This document shows positions 48,151 through 59,959 of a stretch of DNA of 64,000 nt, piece by piece. Source of the stretch: Polytrichum commune (taxonomy: Eukaryota; Streptophyta; Polytrichopsida; Polytrichales; Polytrichaceae); contig OX485803.1 of assembly GCA_950295325.1 (NCBI GenBank), positions 61,393,554 to 61,457,553 of the forward strand, given 5' to 3'. Position numbers and translations under genes: made by a program. The notes under the pieces were generated by a model that was not told the origin of the DNA, did not search any database, and worked only from the letters and a program-made list of their open reading frames with translations. How positions within the stretch are numbered: the first letter of the stretch is position 1; every line of letters begins with the position of its first letter.

Positions 48151-48653
48151 GAAGTTGGTAGGATTGTGTTAGCATGATTATAGTGTAAACAGTAATTCGA
48201 CGAATATATATTACTCATATGTGTGCTCCTCAAACTTGGGGCAAAGTTTGGGTAGAACTTGTGAATGCTATATTGTTTGGGGTTGGATGAATATCCATTT
48301 ACTATATTTCAATACAATTGTGAAGTTCATTTTTTTATTAAATTTGGGACTAAATTTTCCATTGAAGAAATATGCATTTATTGCATGCACTTTGTATGTT
48401 GCAATGTCTATATTTTATTGACCATGCTAATAATAGAAATCCTTTTATATGTTTCTTGGGTGAAACTAGTTTGGAGTGCTCTACCCAAAGTGTTTTTGTT
48501 GATGAGGTTGGTGTTGAGTGCTCTATCATATGTGCTTATGTCCACACATAATAGATTTGGGATATTAGAACATATAATATATTTGAGATTGTTCGCAATA
48601 TAGTTTCGGAACACGGAATGTTGTTTGATCCATATATTAATTTGAGACTAGAG
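48151..48653. other. Right subterminal region, inner element
   Basis: No gene is seen. It contains TTTGGAGTGCTCTACCCAAA at 48,470-48,489, which matches the family B palindrome at 14 of 18 positions, and a weaker echo near 48,509. Confidence 0.5.
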
Positions 48654-48681
48654 AAAGTCTCAATTTAACGAATATAGTGTT
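48654..48681 (-). repeat. Right terminal inverted repeat, inner element
   Basis: Perfect 28-bp inverted copy of 31,570-31,597. Just inside it TGAGACT occurs in inverted orientation (48,643-48,649 against AGTCTCA at 48,656-48,662), 13 bp offset, exactly as TGGGACT/AGTCCCA in the outer right end. Confidence 0.95.
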
Positions 48682-48830
48682 ACAAGCACATTCAAACATA
48701 TTCAAACACATTCATACTGAAGATAAACCTAACACATTCAAACACATTGATACACATTCAACACAACCACATTCATACTGAAGATAAACCTAACACATTG
48801 AGTTGAGAGTTACCACAAGTTGCTGGAAGG
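48682..48830. repeat. Target duplication (ACAA) and resumed CACATTCAAA repeats
   Basis: ACAA at 48,682-48,685 is the right target duplication of the inner element. It is followed by CACATTCAAACATATTCAAA-type repeats and a doubled CATTCATACTGAAGATAAAC unit, continuing the tract found left of 31,566. Confidence 0.8.
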
Positions 48831-51800
48831 AGGGTTGAGGATTGTGGGAGACTTGGCTATGGAACTCAGCACCCCAACCTAGAGAGAAAAGGCGAACAAT
48901 CTGGATTAGAGAAAAGTCGAACTGGAGTGCGACCAGGTGTAGAGAAAAGTCGAACAATCTTGTTTAGGATGTACAATTCAATCTCAGAATCTGAGAGCGT
49001 GGAAGGTGTGAGTGGAACTTGGAAGGAAGAGAGGACAGGAAGACACAAATGAGGAGTCGCCCGACATTCGAATGGACGCCACCCGGGCGGGTACGGCTAC
49101 TGGCCGGAATCGATGGTTCAGATTAAGCCGTCATCATGGATGGCCGGGATTAACTCACCTTCCCATGATGACAAGTGTACCGACTAGTAACAACTGCCTA
49201 TGGGACATGTGTTGATTGAGTACCTTTTCCCCGGTTGCTCTTTCAACTAATTTTATTTTGGCCGTTGGATGCGTGTGTAAACCCTATGGCTCCATCTGCG
49301 ACATCTGATGTCAAGATGGGAATGAGATTACAACCTCTTTTCCGATGCGGTAATGAGAAACAATTGTCATAATTGAATCCATATCTTATATGTCAAATTA
49401 CAAAATTACATCATGGATCATATACATATTGGAATTATTTTATAAGCAACTAATTAAATACTAACACACACACACACGCATTAAGTACTACATATATGTG
49501 GATTTGTTAACATTTTCATGTAAGTTTTGACTTAATTATATGAAAAGATTGGATTGAAAACTCAAAAGATAACACTCACCATGAGAAAACGATTCGTATT
49601 ATTATAAATCAACGGTATTGTCAATTTGATTATCAAAACTTGTCTCAAAAGGTGTGTTAACATGTGCACAAAATATATACAATTTTGATAGAAGAATTCA
49701 ACATGTTGTTGATCATCATACACATTTGGAAGTTTGTTGAGAAGGGTTGATACCAATAGCGGAAGTGATGTGGTGGTCATATATGGGTCCATACCAATAT
49801 CGGAAGTGTTGTGGTTGTCATATATGAGTGTACAAAACACAATCACTATTCACTCCAATAGTGATCATGATTCACAAAATCTAATCTACGCACTCATGTA
49901 TATGTCATATTATGCGACGCGACTCACACAACCAATGATTAATTCAATCTTTGTCCTCGTTGAACCCTAACAATAAGCACTAATAATAATCACTAATAAC
50001 GTTTAAATTTTATTATATCAGTATAAAGATATAACACCGTGTAAATCCCAATAGTAAGTCACACAAATATCATATTTGGTCTAGTTGTTAAATGTTGCTG
50101 AAACCGAGATGTTTCTCATATGATCATCAAGTGTGTGGGGAGTTTCTTACATAGATTTGATTAATAGGTGTGAATACCATATGATAGTAGATCGTTCATT
50201 TCAAGCGAGGCATACCAAATATTCAATCACAAACATATACGAGTTAATGAGGCATTGTACTAATTTGTATTGTTAACTAATGTTTTTTTATGATGCATCA
50301 TGCAACATCAAGTGTCTTAATATGCCACTTGTCTTTATTTTCTTATATCATTATTGATTCCTTTAAAACTAGGACATAAAGTTCAATGATTGTAATTCTT
50401 AAACGTTCCCTATTGGCAAAATATTTAATACCTACATATGATATAGAGCATGGTAGAAGATACGTGTATTTTGTATTTAAAAGACACTCATACAGCAACA
50501 ATGCTCCTCAAAAATGATTTATTCATTTATTTTCTTTGTTGAGGTGCGATTACATAGTGACACGAAAGAAGACACCCATTTTGGCCGTTGGATGCGTGCT
50601 TCATAGCAAACTTAGGATGGTTAGCATATTTTGAGCACATAATCCTCATCTTTGCTAACACGTGTCTTCGTGCCGCCAATTCCAGGTCTCGACGTTACAC
50701 ACTACTCAAATATATAGGTGTCCAAATTATTGTTGTGGTTGATTTAGGCACATCTACCTTATATTATCAAGCTGGATAATATTGTATGAATAGTCAAGTA
50801 ACGGCCGAATGTCATGTGCGTCAAAGGTGGTGAGAGTCAGTGGCAACAAATATGGTTGTCCTAATAAGGATCAATTTCGTTTGGTAGTAAATACATTCTA
50901 TCCTTCCATGTGATAAACATCAACTCGGGCCTAATTCAGTTAATTTTTTTCATTAGACACCTACCATAGAGGGCGTTCTATTTCATCAAGTAATGCCATA
51001 ATGTACATAAACTAAAATTAATGTTACTTTACATAAAAAGAAGCACAAAATACAAATAATTAACCACATTAAGATTTGAGCAATACAATGAATGTGGCTT
51101 GCATTGATTTTCTATTGAAAAATAACTTCAAACAAATAGTAATGTAAATCATTATCATAGTAGTGGTAATGTTTCTTGCACACACTTGTATGTCAATCAC
51201 CTAATATACTAATTCATTTTGCTTCTAGTAATGGACCCCAAAAGTAGGGCGTGAATTTTTACTACCCAAGATGTGTTATTACACAATATTTCCAAGTGTT
51301 TCTTGACAACATCAATAAAATGGGGTCTCATGGTCACAACTAGTATTATCTTATAATACCCATTGTTGTTCATAAAAACAATTGAAGATGGGGAAAGATG
51401 TTATTTCATCACCCCTGGGCCAATAACTAACACATGACCCATTTCCATGTATTAAACATGTACTCAATACTAAAATTGTGGTTAGCAACACTCAAGGTTG
51501 ATTATGTTTTTAAGATGCACCCATGGCATTGTGGACCCATAACATTAGTGGAATCCGAGCCAATGATTTGTTGGACCGACTGTCACAGTGAATTTAGAAA
51601 GTGGGTGCGAACCTTCCATGATGGTGGGAGTGGCCGGTCTAATTTTTGGGCATAATCGGTCAACATCCCAATGTTTCCAAGTCCAGCCGGTTCCATAATG
51701 TGATTGTTTGGTTTTAGGGTTTAGGGTTTAGGGTTTGGCAAATACATGAATTTTAATTTTTAAAATAATAACCATAAAAACACCACGCAAATATATGACC

Positions 51801-54800
51801 CTATTACATTTAACCCTAAACCCTATTAGAATTAACATTATTTTACATTAATATTTGGCATCGCACCATGTACTGTTATTCCATTGGGTAATTCAAATGT
51901 ATTACTTATGAGTTCATAATCACTCATGTTGAAAAGGTTGTTTGGACGTTTAGGGCCTTCACTTATTTGTGTCACTGAATAGGTGTGAAGCTAAGAAAAA
52001 CCCACCGCCCCCCCCCCCCCCCATAGGTAGAAAGAGAGTGTGTAGAAAAGATTGGACTTATATGTGCTCAAATATGGACATTAGGTAGGTTTAGTACTTA
52101 AGACATATGTAGAGACTTTGTAAGCGCTTTGGCTTTTCAATAATTAAAGGTTGACCAAGTAATCATTGTGAAAGATTGACATGCAAATAGATAAATAGCA
52201 TCACCAACTTCTTATGCAAGCGAGCAAATGTAAATAGAGAGTCTCTTCACATGTAGGTGTTTACTGCCTTTTGGTGGGGAACTTTGTGACCGTGGCTTTA
52301 TGAATGGTTTTGTATCTTAGGTAGGGATTGATTAGATGGGACATTTGGGGAGAGGTCTTGGTGAGAGGTTATTAAGTGTGTTAATGAGGAGTTGGGTTGG
52401 GTGTGACTTCAACTTAGTGTTCTTGGGGGGGGGGGGGCGTGTGGCTTTTTGTGAGATGAAGATCGAGGGTTTGAAACCTTAATAGACGATAATGAGAAAC
52501 ATGATGACAAGAAAACACTATCCTTTACCATAAATTGGGCGTTCTTTGGGGGTAGTTGAGTTTGGGTGACCAACCTACAAGGGATGCTCTCTCCATCAGT
52601 CAATTGTAATGCAGCTTTCAAAGATGTTTAGTTTCTTTTGCTAGGGGTTTGTTAAATGAAATCAACTCATTGCCAAGCTCTTGGGTGGGCAAATAGTGTG
52701 AATTGAGAGACAACCACGATTGCATGTATTGTTGTAAGAGTTTGTAAGACTTTATCCTATGAATCATCATCCAAACACCGATTCAAAACCAAAACAACCT
52801 TAATTAATCATGTGAATGTCTTAGTGAAATTAATTTGTGACACCAAGATGATATCGGAATCACCTTTGAAGTCTTCCTTGAATATTTCATTGGCTTTATG
52901 TCTTATTTAAAATCCTAACTACACACCCAAGTGTCGTGTATTACAATGTAGCATGCAAGAGGAAGATAATTGTGAGCAAGTATGGAATGTAGAATATATA
53001 TTAAAAATGTTGAAACATTGGTGTTCATGCACTAAGGTTGATGAGGCTATTGTGGAAACCTCTAGCTTACTTAAAATTATCTAGGTGATGGATTCGAGCA
53101 TTAGAAGCTTGAGCAGGATAACAATTGCGAATCATGACCAAGCAATCTAAAGTTGTTGAAATTGGAGTTGAGGAAGGTGTTCGTCTAGGCTCTGGAATCA
53201 AAGATTCTCTACTTTCCAATTTGATTTTAAAGCAAGCAACTCTTACATTGTTCAATGTTGTGTAAGTGGATGGCGACACTAGCAAATTCTACATGGGTCA
53301 TTTGTCAATGAAAACGAAGTTTAATGCCAACATTTGTTGTGTCATGTTTTTAAAGTGGTCATGAATAAGATGAAATGTTGCCAAATTAGGTTATCATTAT
53401 AAAATACCCACTATGCAAGTGGTTGGCACCTCACAACCATATGCAACCTCTTAATTTGCCCACTTCACTTACAAAATCAAATGTGTCATAGGTTGGTGGA
53501 TAAACACTCCTAATTATGAAGGATGATAGGTGTAGTTTGTTTTTTGCAAAGGTGGCTAAATCAACATGTATTACTCACCCTTTCAATTAAAGCAACAATA
53601 CTGCCAATTCCAAGCCAAATATAAGTGTCCAATAGGAAGCTAACTTAAGTGGCCTCCTCTTACCTTAGCGTAAATATGAGCCCATTCTCCTAACGTAGAT
53701 AATGGGTGTCCATGATGTAAGGTGAGGTATCTACCCGTTTTTTTTTTGAAAGGTGGGCTCTATGTGGAAGTTTGAAGAGAGGGGTGGGGGCGTAGTTGAG
53801 GGTGTGTGGGTGGTATTGAGGTATTTTAACAGGGTTCTATGGTGGTTTGTCAATGGACTACTTTTAGTTTTATTTTGTATATGATTGAATAGGTGAGGTA
53901 TTTTATGGCAAGTTGGTATAAGGATTTCATTATTTTTTGGGTATGTTGAGGTTCTTGAGTTTTTCCATTGATGGCTCATGTATGGGGGCCTTTTACACCC
54001 ACCGTGATGGTTAGTAGGGGACTCAGGTTGATCACCTAGCACTTAGGACCCATGCGTTTAGAGCTTAATTAAAAGGGGAGAAGTTTGGTGCATGGTAGTA
54101 TATATACGTCATTTATTGATTTCAAGATACCGTATAGTTAGTTAGAAAAATTGTACTGTTGCATAAATTGAGGGATATGTTTGTTGAAAAAACCCCACCC
54201 CTGAAAACCTCATCAAAGTCATTCAAAATGCATAGTGCCATGCGAACGAGCATGATAAATACACAAAATGCAAAAGCCACTAAAATGCAGAGGCAAATAT
54301 CCTAGGGCTGACAAGATAAAAATGTGTCCTATAAAACCATCCATGATAGTGGATGAAGATGAACCATTTTCATTTGTCTATACCCTTGTACAAGGAACCA
54401 GTTGTCACATGTAGCTAGGTATAATTTCCCTCATTTTGTTTTTTCATGTGGAGAAGGCAAGGGGGGGGGGGGTCACTCCCATATTTTACAAAACTATGTG
54501 AGAACCATATGGAGTCCACTTTGAAGTTGCTACATACAAATTATAAAACCTATATTTGTAACAATGACCAAGTTATATATTGAACTTTGCAATACAAATA
54601 AATTAGGGTGGTTACAAATTGACCATGTTAGAGAATTTTCAAAACTAACATACCATAAGGTTAAGTAGGGTGGGGTGTTATATATATATATATAAAGGCC
54701 CACACACTTTGGGAGAGACTTTAATCCCATCATCCCAAATATTGAGACTAATTTTATTTATAACATTCAATATTTCATGCATAAAAGGAAACCCTTAGGG

Positions 54801-55416
54801 AAGGAGGAATGCCCTTCCCAAAATGCTAAAGAGGACTCATTTTCGCCCCATCTCTCTCAAGTGTAGTGTGGCTAAAAAGGGTGTGTGAACTCCTAGGGGT
54901 GTGGTAGTTTTGAGTGTGTTGTGATGGCCTGGTTAGGTTGTGATTACACAAGTGGTGTCGTGGCATGGCTAGGTTGTGAGTGGCTCTCTCTCTTTTTCTT
55001 TTGAAATGTTTTGAAGATTGCTTATAGAGTGTATGAATTTAGGGTTTAGGAACATGATGTGTGAGGAAGATACGTAGCACGCTAATGTCCAAGGGATTTT
55101 TGGGCATGATCGGTCAAAATGCTAGTGTTTGCAAGTCCAACCGGTTATTTCTCAAACTCAACTCTACAAGATCGGTAGCTTCAAAACATCAACGCCACCA
55201 AATGGCCTTTGACGTTATTTCACAAGATCGATAATTATGTTGCAGCGTTGAACTTCAAACATTTATTTCTCAAACTCAACATGTGCATTTGTAACTATTG
55301 GTCAGTTCTCCCGTATCATTTCAGCCGATCATGTGTGCGCTTCACTAAGGATAGATCTCTCTTCCCAATTGGATAGACGATGATATTTTGCAATTCTCCC
55401 ATATTTATTGGTGCTC
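48831..55416. other. Gene-free interior of the outer element
   Basis: AT-rich, no supportable gene. Holds a 41-bp direct repeat (49,750-49,831, ATACCAATA(G/T)CGGAAGTG units), a doubled TTTTGGCCGTTGGATGCGTG at about 49,256 and 50,579, a telomere-like tract (51,712-51,736), C and G runs near 52,010, 52,426 and 54,462, and a TA run at 54,679-54,695. Probably several old insertions. Confidence 0.5.
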
Positions 55417-55746
55417 ATGATAGTAGAAAATTATGTCCAAAAACACCGTAGCCAAAATCGGCTGAGATTCTTTTGACTAGCCTTATCTGCAGTTGCTAAA
55501 CAATTACATATATATTGTTTTACAACAACAATTTCATGACGTTTAGAGCGTGTAATATACCATTGGAAAGGTGTTTTCAAGACCTTTCCAACAATTTATT
55601 ACACAAATACAAATTACTTAAAATTTTGGTTGCTTAACCAATAAACAAATATGTAGTGTTTAAGCAACTGTTGATCACGCTGGTCAAGATAACCGCAACC
55701 AATTTTGGTTGCGGTTGTTTTTGACATAATTTTCTACTATGATGTG
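55417..55746. mobile_element. Foldback miniature element with TAGTAGAAAATTATGTC ends
   Basis: The two halves are inverted copies of about 160 bp. The ends share ATAGTAGAAAATTATGTC, and the centre is TTGGAAAGGT, a 9-base loop, then ACCTTTCCAA. A perfect 26-bp inner palindrome (AACCGCAACCAA arms, TT centre) lies at 55,691-55,716. No open frame. The target duplication is unclear. Confidence 0.8.
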
Positions 55747-58332
55747 TCTATTTGAAAGTAGTTTGGTGAAAAGATACGATGTTGTTTTGCTAGTTAGTTG
55801 TAGTAGCTATTGGGATGCTAGAGTCTTCTTGTTAAAGCAAAACCCCAGAGAAGGGCCCTAGAGTGCTCACTAATGTTTGAGCAGTGATTTCTCTCTATAA
55901 AATTAAAGTGGTAATAATATTAATATAATGGGTTGATAAATAGACTTGTGGAGCCACTTCACATGGGACGTCTACTAAATTTGTCTACGTCATGGTAGAA
56001 TTGAAGTTCATGAAATTGGTTTCAAAGATCCAAAAAGCTGCTAGAATTAATTTAAGGCCCCCTACCATGAAATCGATAGAACACTTTGCTAACGTTTATT
56101 AAGTCCATGAAGTAGCTTGGAACCTTCATGAAATTGAGTTTGTACTTCTACGAAGTCATCTTACTAGGAGTATGGTTATTTATCATTCTTGCGTCATCTG
56201 AGTCATCTGCCTCCGACAAAATTGAGGCACAGTTAGGAGGCACTGGCATTTTTGTCCATAAGGTACATACTAAGTCTTAAGTGGCACATTTTCCTAATTG
56301 GACACCTAATATATTTGATTGGACCAGGTATGCAGATCAATGAGGATCACAAAGCAAACATCATGAAGACACATGTTTAAAATACAATGGATCGCGTCTT
56401 TCTTCCAATATTAATAACTAATCTACACTTGCTAGTGAACACAGTTCGGAGGATTTGTATATACATTAATTTCCACACAATCCAACAAACATAGTTTGCT
56501 AAAATAGGTCATACTTTAATAGTTCGACATTTTAATTAGAAACGGAGTATTTGCTTCAATATAATGGAAACTTCGACATTTTAATTGGAAAGTTCGACAT
56601 TTCAATTAGAAACTAACGTTGGGGATATGACCCCACGTAACTTCTTGATGATTACATATATAAGATGATACAATGGTTTTGCTTACATAACATATACCTA
56701 ATCATCTTGTGCGATAGGTATTTATAATGTAGCCAGGGTAGCAAAGAAGAATCACAAGACCATCATGAAACTTGACTACACGTGACCATGCTAATTGGGC
56801 CTGCAAAGCCAGTATGTCATTAACTATAGCCCATAGAGGCTTCAAAGCCATGCAATGCGATGTGCACAAGTAGTTTGTTCTAACTTGGTGAAATTTTAAT
56901 ATATAACTAATAATTGATTCCTATGCCGCCGTTCTTCATGACTTCCCACCCATCCGCATGCAAAGGGTAATTGTGCACCTTCCTGGAACAACCTTAATAA
57001 TTCTCAGTGTAGCAATCTTAATAATTAAGCATGCAACACACACAAAGCACGGCAAATGGTTGTGGGCCCCATTAACTTCACTTAAGTGCCCAAATTTGTG
57101 GGTGCAAAGCCGTTCTTCTTTGATGCCCATCATCACCCCTTACCATTGGCTCTTTTTCACTATACACGTTTGAAATGCATGAATATGGACTCAAGTCTAT
57201 GGAGTAGGGTATTGTGCTAATTCAAGTAGTGGTAACACTTATCGATTCCACATAGGTTAGAAACTCGACCCCCTTTTGATGGGTGGCAACATCATCAAAG
57301 AGGCGCTAGACTAACGTATGCATGTGTTATTCAATAATTTCTCTTAATAGGACCCCCATAGTTGGTCGGTCCCTGGTTCAACGAGGGTCAAAGAACAAAT
57401 ACCATAAAGACATGTTTTAGGGGAAGTGGACTACATCTTCAAATTTGATCAAACTACTCCATGTTCAACAATGAACACATTTGAGAGGATCTATGTAGTG
57501 CCACCCTCTATAAATGTTACACCTATAAGTGTTAACCCTCTCTAAATGTTAACTTTCTTCTACTGCCCACATATTGCACACTATAAATGTTAAACGAGTC
57601 AACTATTAACAAAATAGTACTCCCTTTGTAAATTTGACTCTGCAAATGTTAATGAATGAAATACAACCACAATATGGTTTTCACCAAAGAATCATTGATT
57701 CATACTTCACCCGTGATTTGTAAACTTTATTGAATAAAGTATTGATTGGGTTTGTATACATTCATAAACTTAACATTTGTATATTGGTCAAAAAAGAAAT
57801 TTACTAATTTTCTAATTTTTAATTATTAGCACCTTTATAAATGTTAACTTTGATCTACTCCCGAGGGTTAACATCTACAGAGGGTAGACTGTACACTCTA
57901 AATTTCGTTGTATCATGCCGTTGGCAATCAAAGGAAGGTAATGGAGAATGTACATTATAAGTACTATCAACTAGGGAGCACATCAACTCGCCAAACGATC
58001 ATTCTCTACTACCACACCTCAAACCATGATATCTCCTACAAGAGAGGACCCCGTACAATAGGGAGGGAAGCTTCAAATATTTTAGTACCCAAACTTAGTC
58101 TCCCACCAAACCAAATTGACACTACTATATAAGGTCCATACCTCCAACCGTTTGTGGCTCTCACTCTTCAAGCATTTCCATATCTCATTGTTGCCATTCC
58201 ATGCGTTCAGAACCCACACATGCTGGTTTTAGCAGGTGCCGGCCCAAGTAGCTCATGCTTTGCCTGAGCCACTGCTCCCCGAAAAAATATGCCCTACGTG
58301 TAGTACGTACAATTCTAGGATGCAAGCGTGTA
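55747..58332. other. Gene-free interior of the outer element
   Basis: No gene is seen. It includes diverged copies of the dispersed repeat also found at 12.3-13.0 kb (near 56,340-56,420 and 57,385-57,500), and ATAAATGTTAAC-rich DNA at 57.5-57.9 kb. Confidence 0.5.
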
Positions 58333-58333
58333 G

Positions 58334-58351
58334 TCCGTACAATTGTACGGA
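58334..58351. repeat. Perfect 18-bp palindrome TCCGTACAATTGTACGGA
   Basis: Followed by CCAC. A partial relative, CCGTACAATTCGGACCAC, lies at 31,095-31,112 next to the other gene's palindromes, so this may be a further shared site of the outer element. Confidence 0.8.
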
Positions 58352-58363
58352 CCACTGCGATAG

Positions 58364-59128
58364 GGTGCCGAGGTTCCTCTCGGCCGAGAGGAACCTCCGT
58401 TGCCAAGGGCCAGCCTTGGATATCCAAGGTTCCTCTCGGCCGAGAGGAACCTAGAGGCCAGATTGTATGTGACATGGGCATTTCATGTGGGGAACATGAA
58501 GGACAACTTAGACCCTATCTCCAATGGAAATATTTTTTATAATTTGAACCTCGATCTTGACTACATCAAATGTCTTCCAATGCAGTTGTACAGGAGTGAA
58601 GTTACACTCGGAACTGTGATTTCAAATTCCTATATGGGATCAGACAGGTCAACTAATAGCTCATTCGGCTAATTTTGTGATGGAACACTTGAAGGAGAGT
58701 AACAAATAGATAACATGGAGGCATAGCAGATTGTGCTTGTATAGTTCACCTAATTGACTATCTTAATTTCCCAACCACGGGCTTGTGTAATTGCTGTGGG
58801 CCTATATTGGGAGAAAGGGAATATAGACTTTGACCTGTCATACGTTTTGCATCTCAACTCCAATTCTGGAAACTACAACTGACCTAGAACTTGAAGTGAT
58901 TGTCTCGCCGTATTGTATGGATAGAGGGTTTAGGGTTTTGTGGACAAGTATTATGTTTAGGGCCAGCCTTGGATATCCAAGGCTCCTCTCGGCCGAGAGG
59001 AACCTAGAGGATATCTAGGTTCCAAGGATATCTAGGCTCCAAAGAGGAACCTAGAGGCCAGATTCTGGATATCCAAGGCTGGCCCTTGGCAACGGAGGTT
59101 CCTCTCGGCCGAGAGGAACCTCGGCACC
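58364..59128. repeat. 765-bp inverted-repeat segment with family A palindromes
   Basis: The outer 63 bp of each end (58,364-58,426 and the reverse complement of 59,066-59,128) are identical and start GGTGCCG. Family A cores lie at 58,371, 58,427, 58,980 and 59,096, with TCGGCCGA centres. Internal GGATATCC and CTAGAGG blocks are repeated. No target duplication was found, so it may be a resident regulatory structure rather than an insertion. It lies 0.7-1.5 kb upstream of the outer DUF7869-type gene. Confidence 0.9.
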
Positions 59129-59590
59129 ATTTTAGGTGTCAGGGTCGTGTTAAATGGTGCCGACAAAAGATGTCTCGTTTAACATGACCTCAAAAGACAC
59201 CTCAAAAGACACGTTTAACATGTCCTCAAAAGACATCTAACCCTTCATGAAGGGAAGGCATGGTAAAATAAAGGCCATAATTATTCGAACATTAGTGAAA
59301 CGTGGCGGATGCAACTGGGTTATGTAATGGGTAAAATAAACACGGGTGGAGTTAGGTCTGATGCGTGTCAGGAGCAACACCCATAAATAAGAATGATTTT
59401 TTAAAATTTGTAGTCGAATCTTGGCAATTCGTTATGTTTAGTACTTCGAGTTAAACATGGTTTAGGGTTTAGGCTATTTTAGGCTATTTATTACCTAAGG
59501 TTGTTGATACGAGTGGATGATCTATCATGTATTAATTGGGTGGAGTTGGTTCTGATGGGTTGTAGGACCAACAAACACTCAGGGTAAAGC

Positions 59591-59616
59591 AGGTTCCACT
59601 CGGGCGAGTGGAACCT
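59591..59616. repeat. Variant family A palindrome
   Basis: Arms AGGTTCCACTCG and CGAGTGGAACCT around GG: 26 bp and perfectly symmetric outside the centre. Both arms have the same T-to-A/A-to-T change relative to other copies, as expected from compensatory change. It lies about 210 bp before the start of the DUF7869-type gene. Confidence 0.9.
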
Positions 59617-59822
59617 CAATTCAGAGCGTTTAGGGTTTAGGGTTTAAGTTTCTAGGTAAGACACGGTTAATAAAAGGCTATATTTTTGGTCATATTAATA
59701 TAGGTTTCGGATGCAAATGGGCTATCTATCAGGTTAGGTAGATATTGTGGTGTTAGTTCTCGTGCGTGTGAGGGGCAACATCTTTATTGATTAATGAAGT
59801 TACGTGTGTTGTTATCAGGGTA

Positions 59823-59861
59823 ATGGAGCAAATGGAACTAGAGCATTTGAGTTCCGAGGAG
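59823..59861 (+). CDS. Outer DUF7869-type gene, exon 1
   Basis: A 13-codon first exon (MEQMELEHLSSEE) ending GAG|GTGAGT, phase 0. The 98-bp intron ends ATGCAG. The acidic character fits the start of the inner protein. Confidence 0.6.
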
Positions 59862-59959
59862 GTGAGTTATTGTTGTAGTTTGCAATGTGATGTAAACTTA
59901 ATGTGGTATTAGGGGTTTTACGTTAAGGGTAAACATATTAACATGATTCTACAATGCAG

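Larger units (their letters stand above)
31570..48681. mobile_element. Inner giant DNA transposon (17.1 kb), nested
   Basis: The element is bounded by perfect 28-bp inverted repeats (31,570-31,597 and 48,654-48,681) and by ACAA on both sides. It is inserted in the outer element in the same orientation. It has the same gene plan: a leftward giant ParB-like/FCP1-like gene (32.28-39.26 kb) and a rightward DUF7869-type gene (45.09-48.15 kb). The 28-bp repeats start AACACTATATT versus AACACGATATT in the outer element and both end GACTTT. Family B palindromes are confined to it. Perfect ends suggest a younger insertion than the outer one, yet both of its genes are disrupted. Confidence 0.92.
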
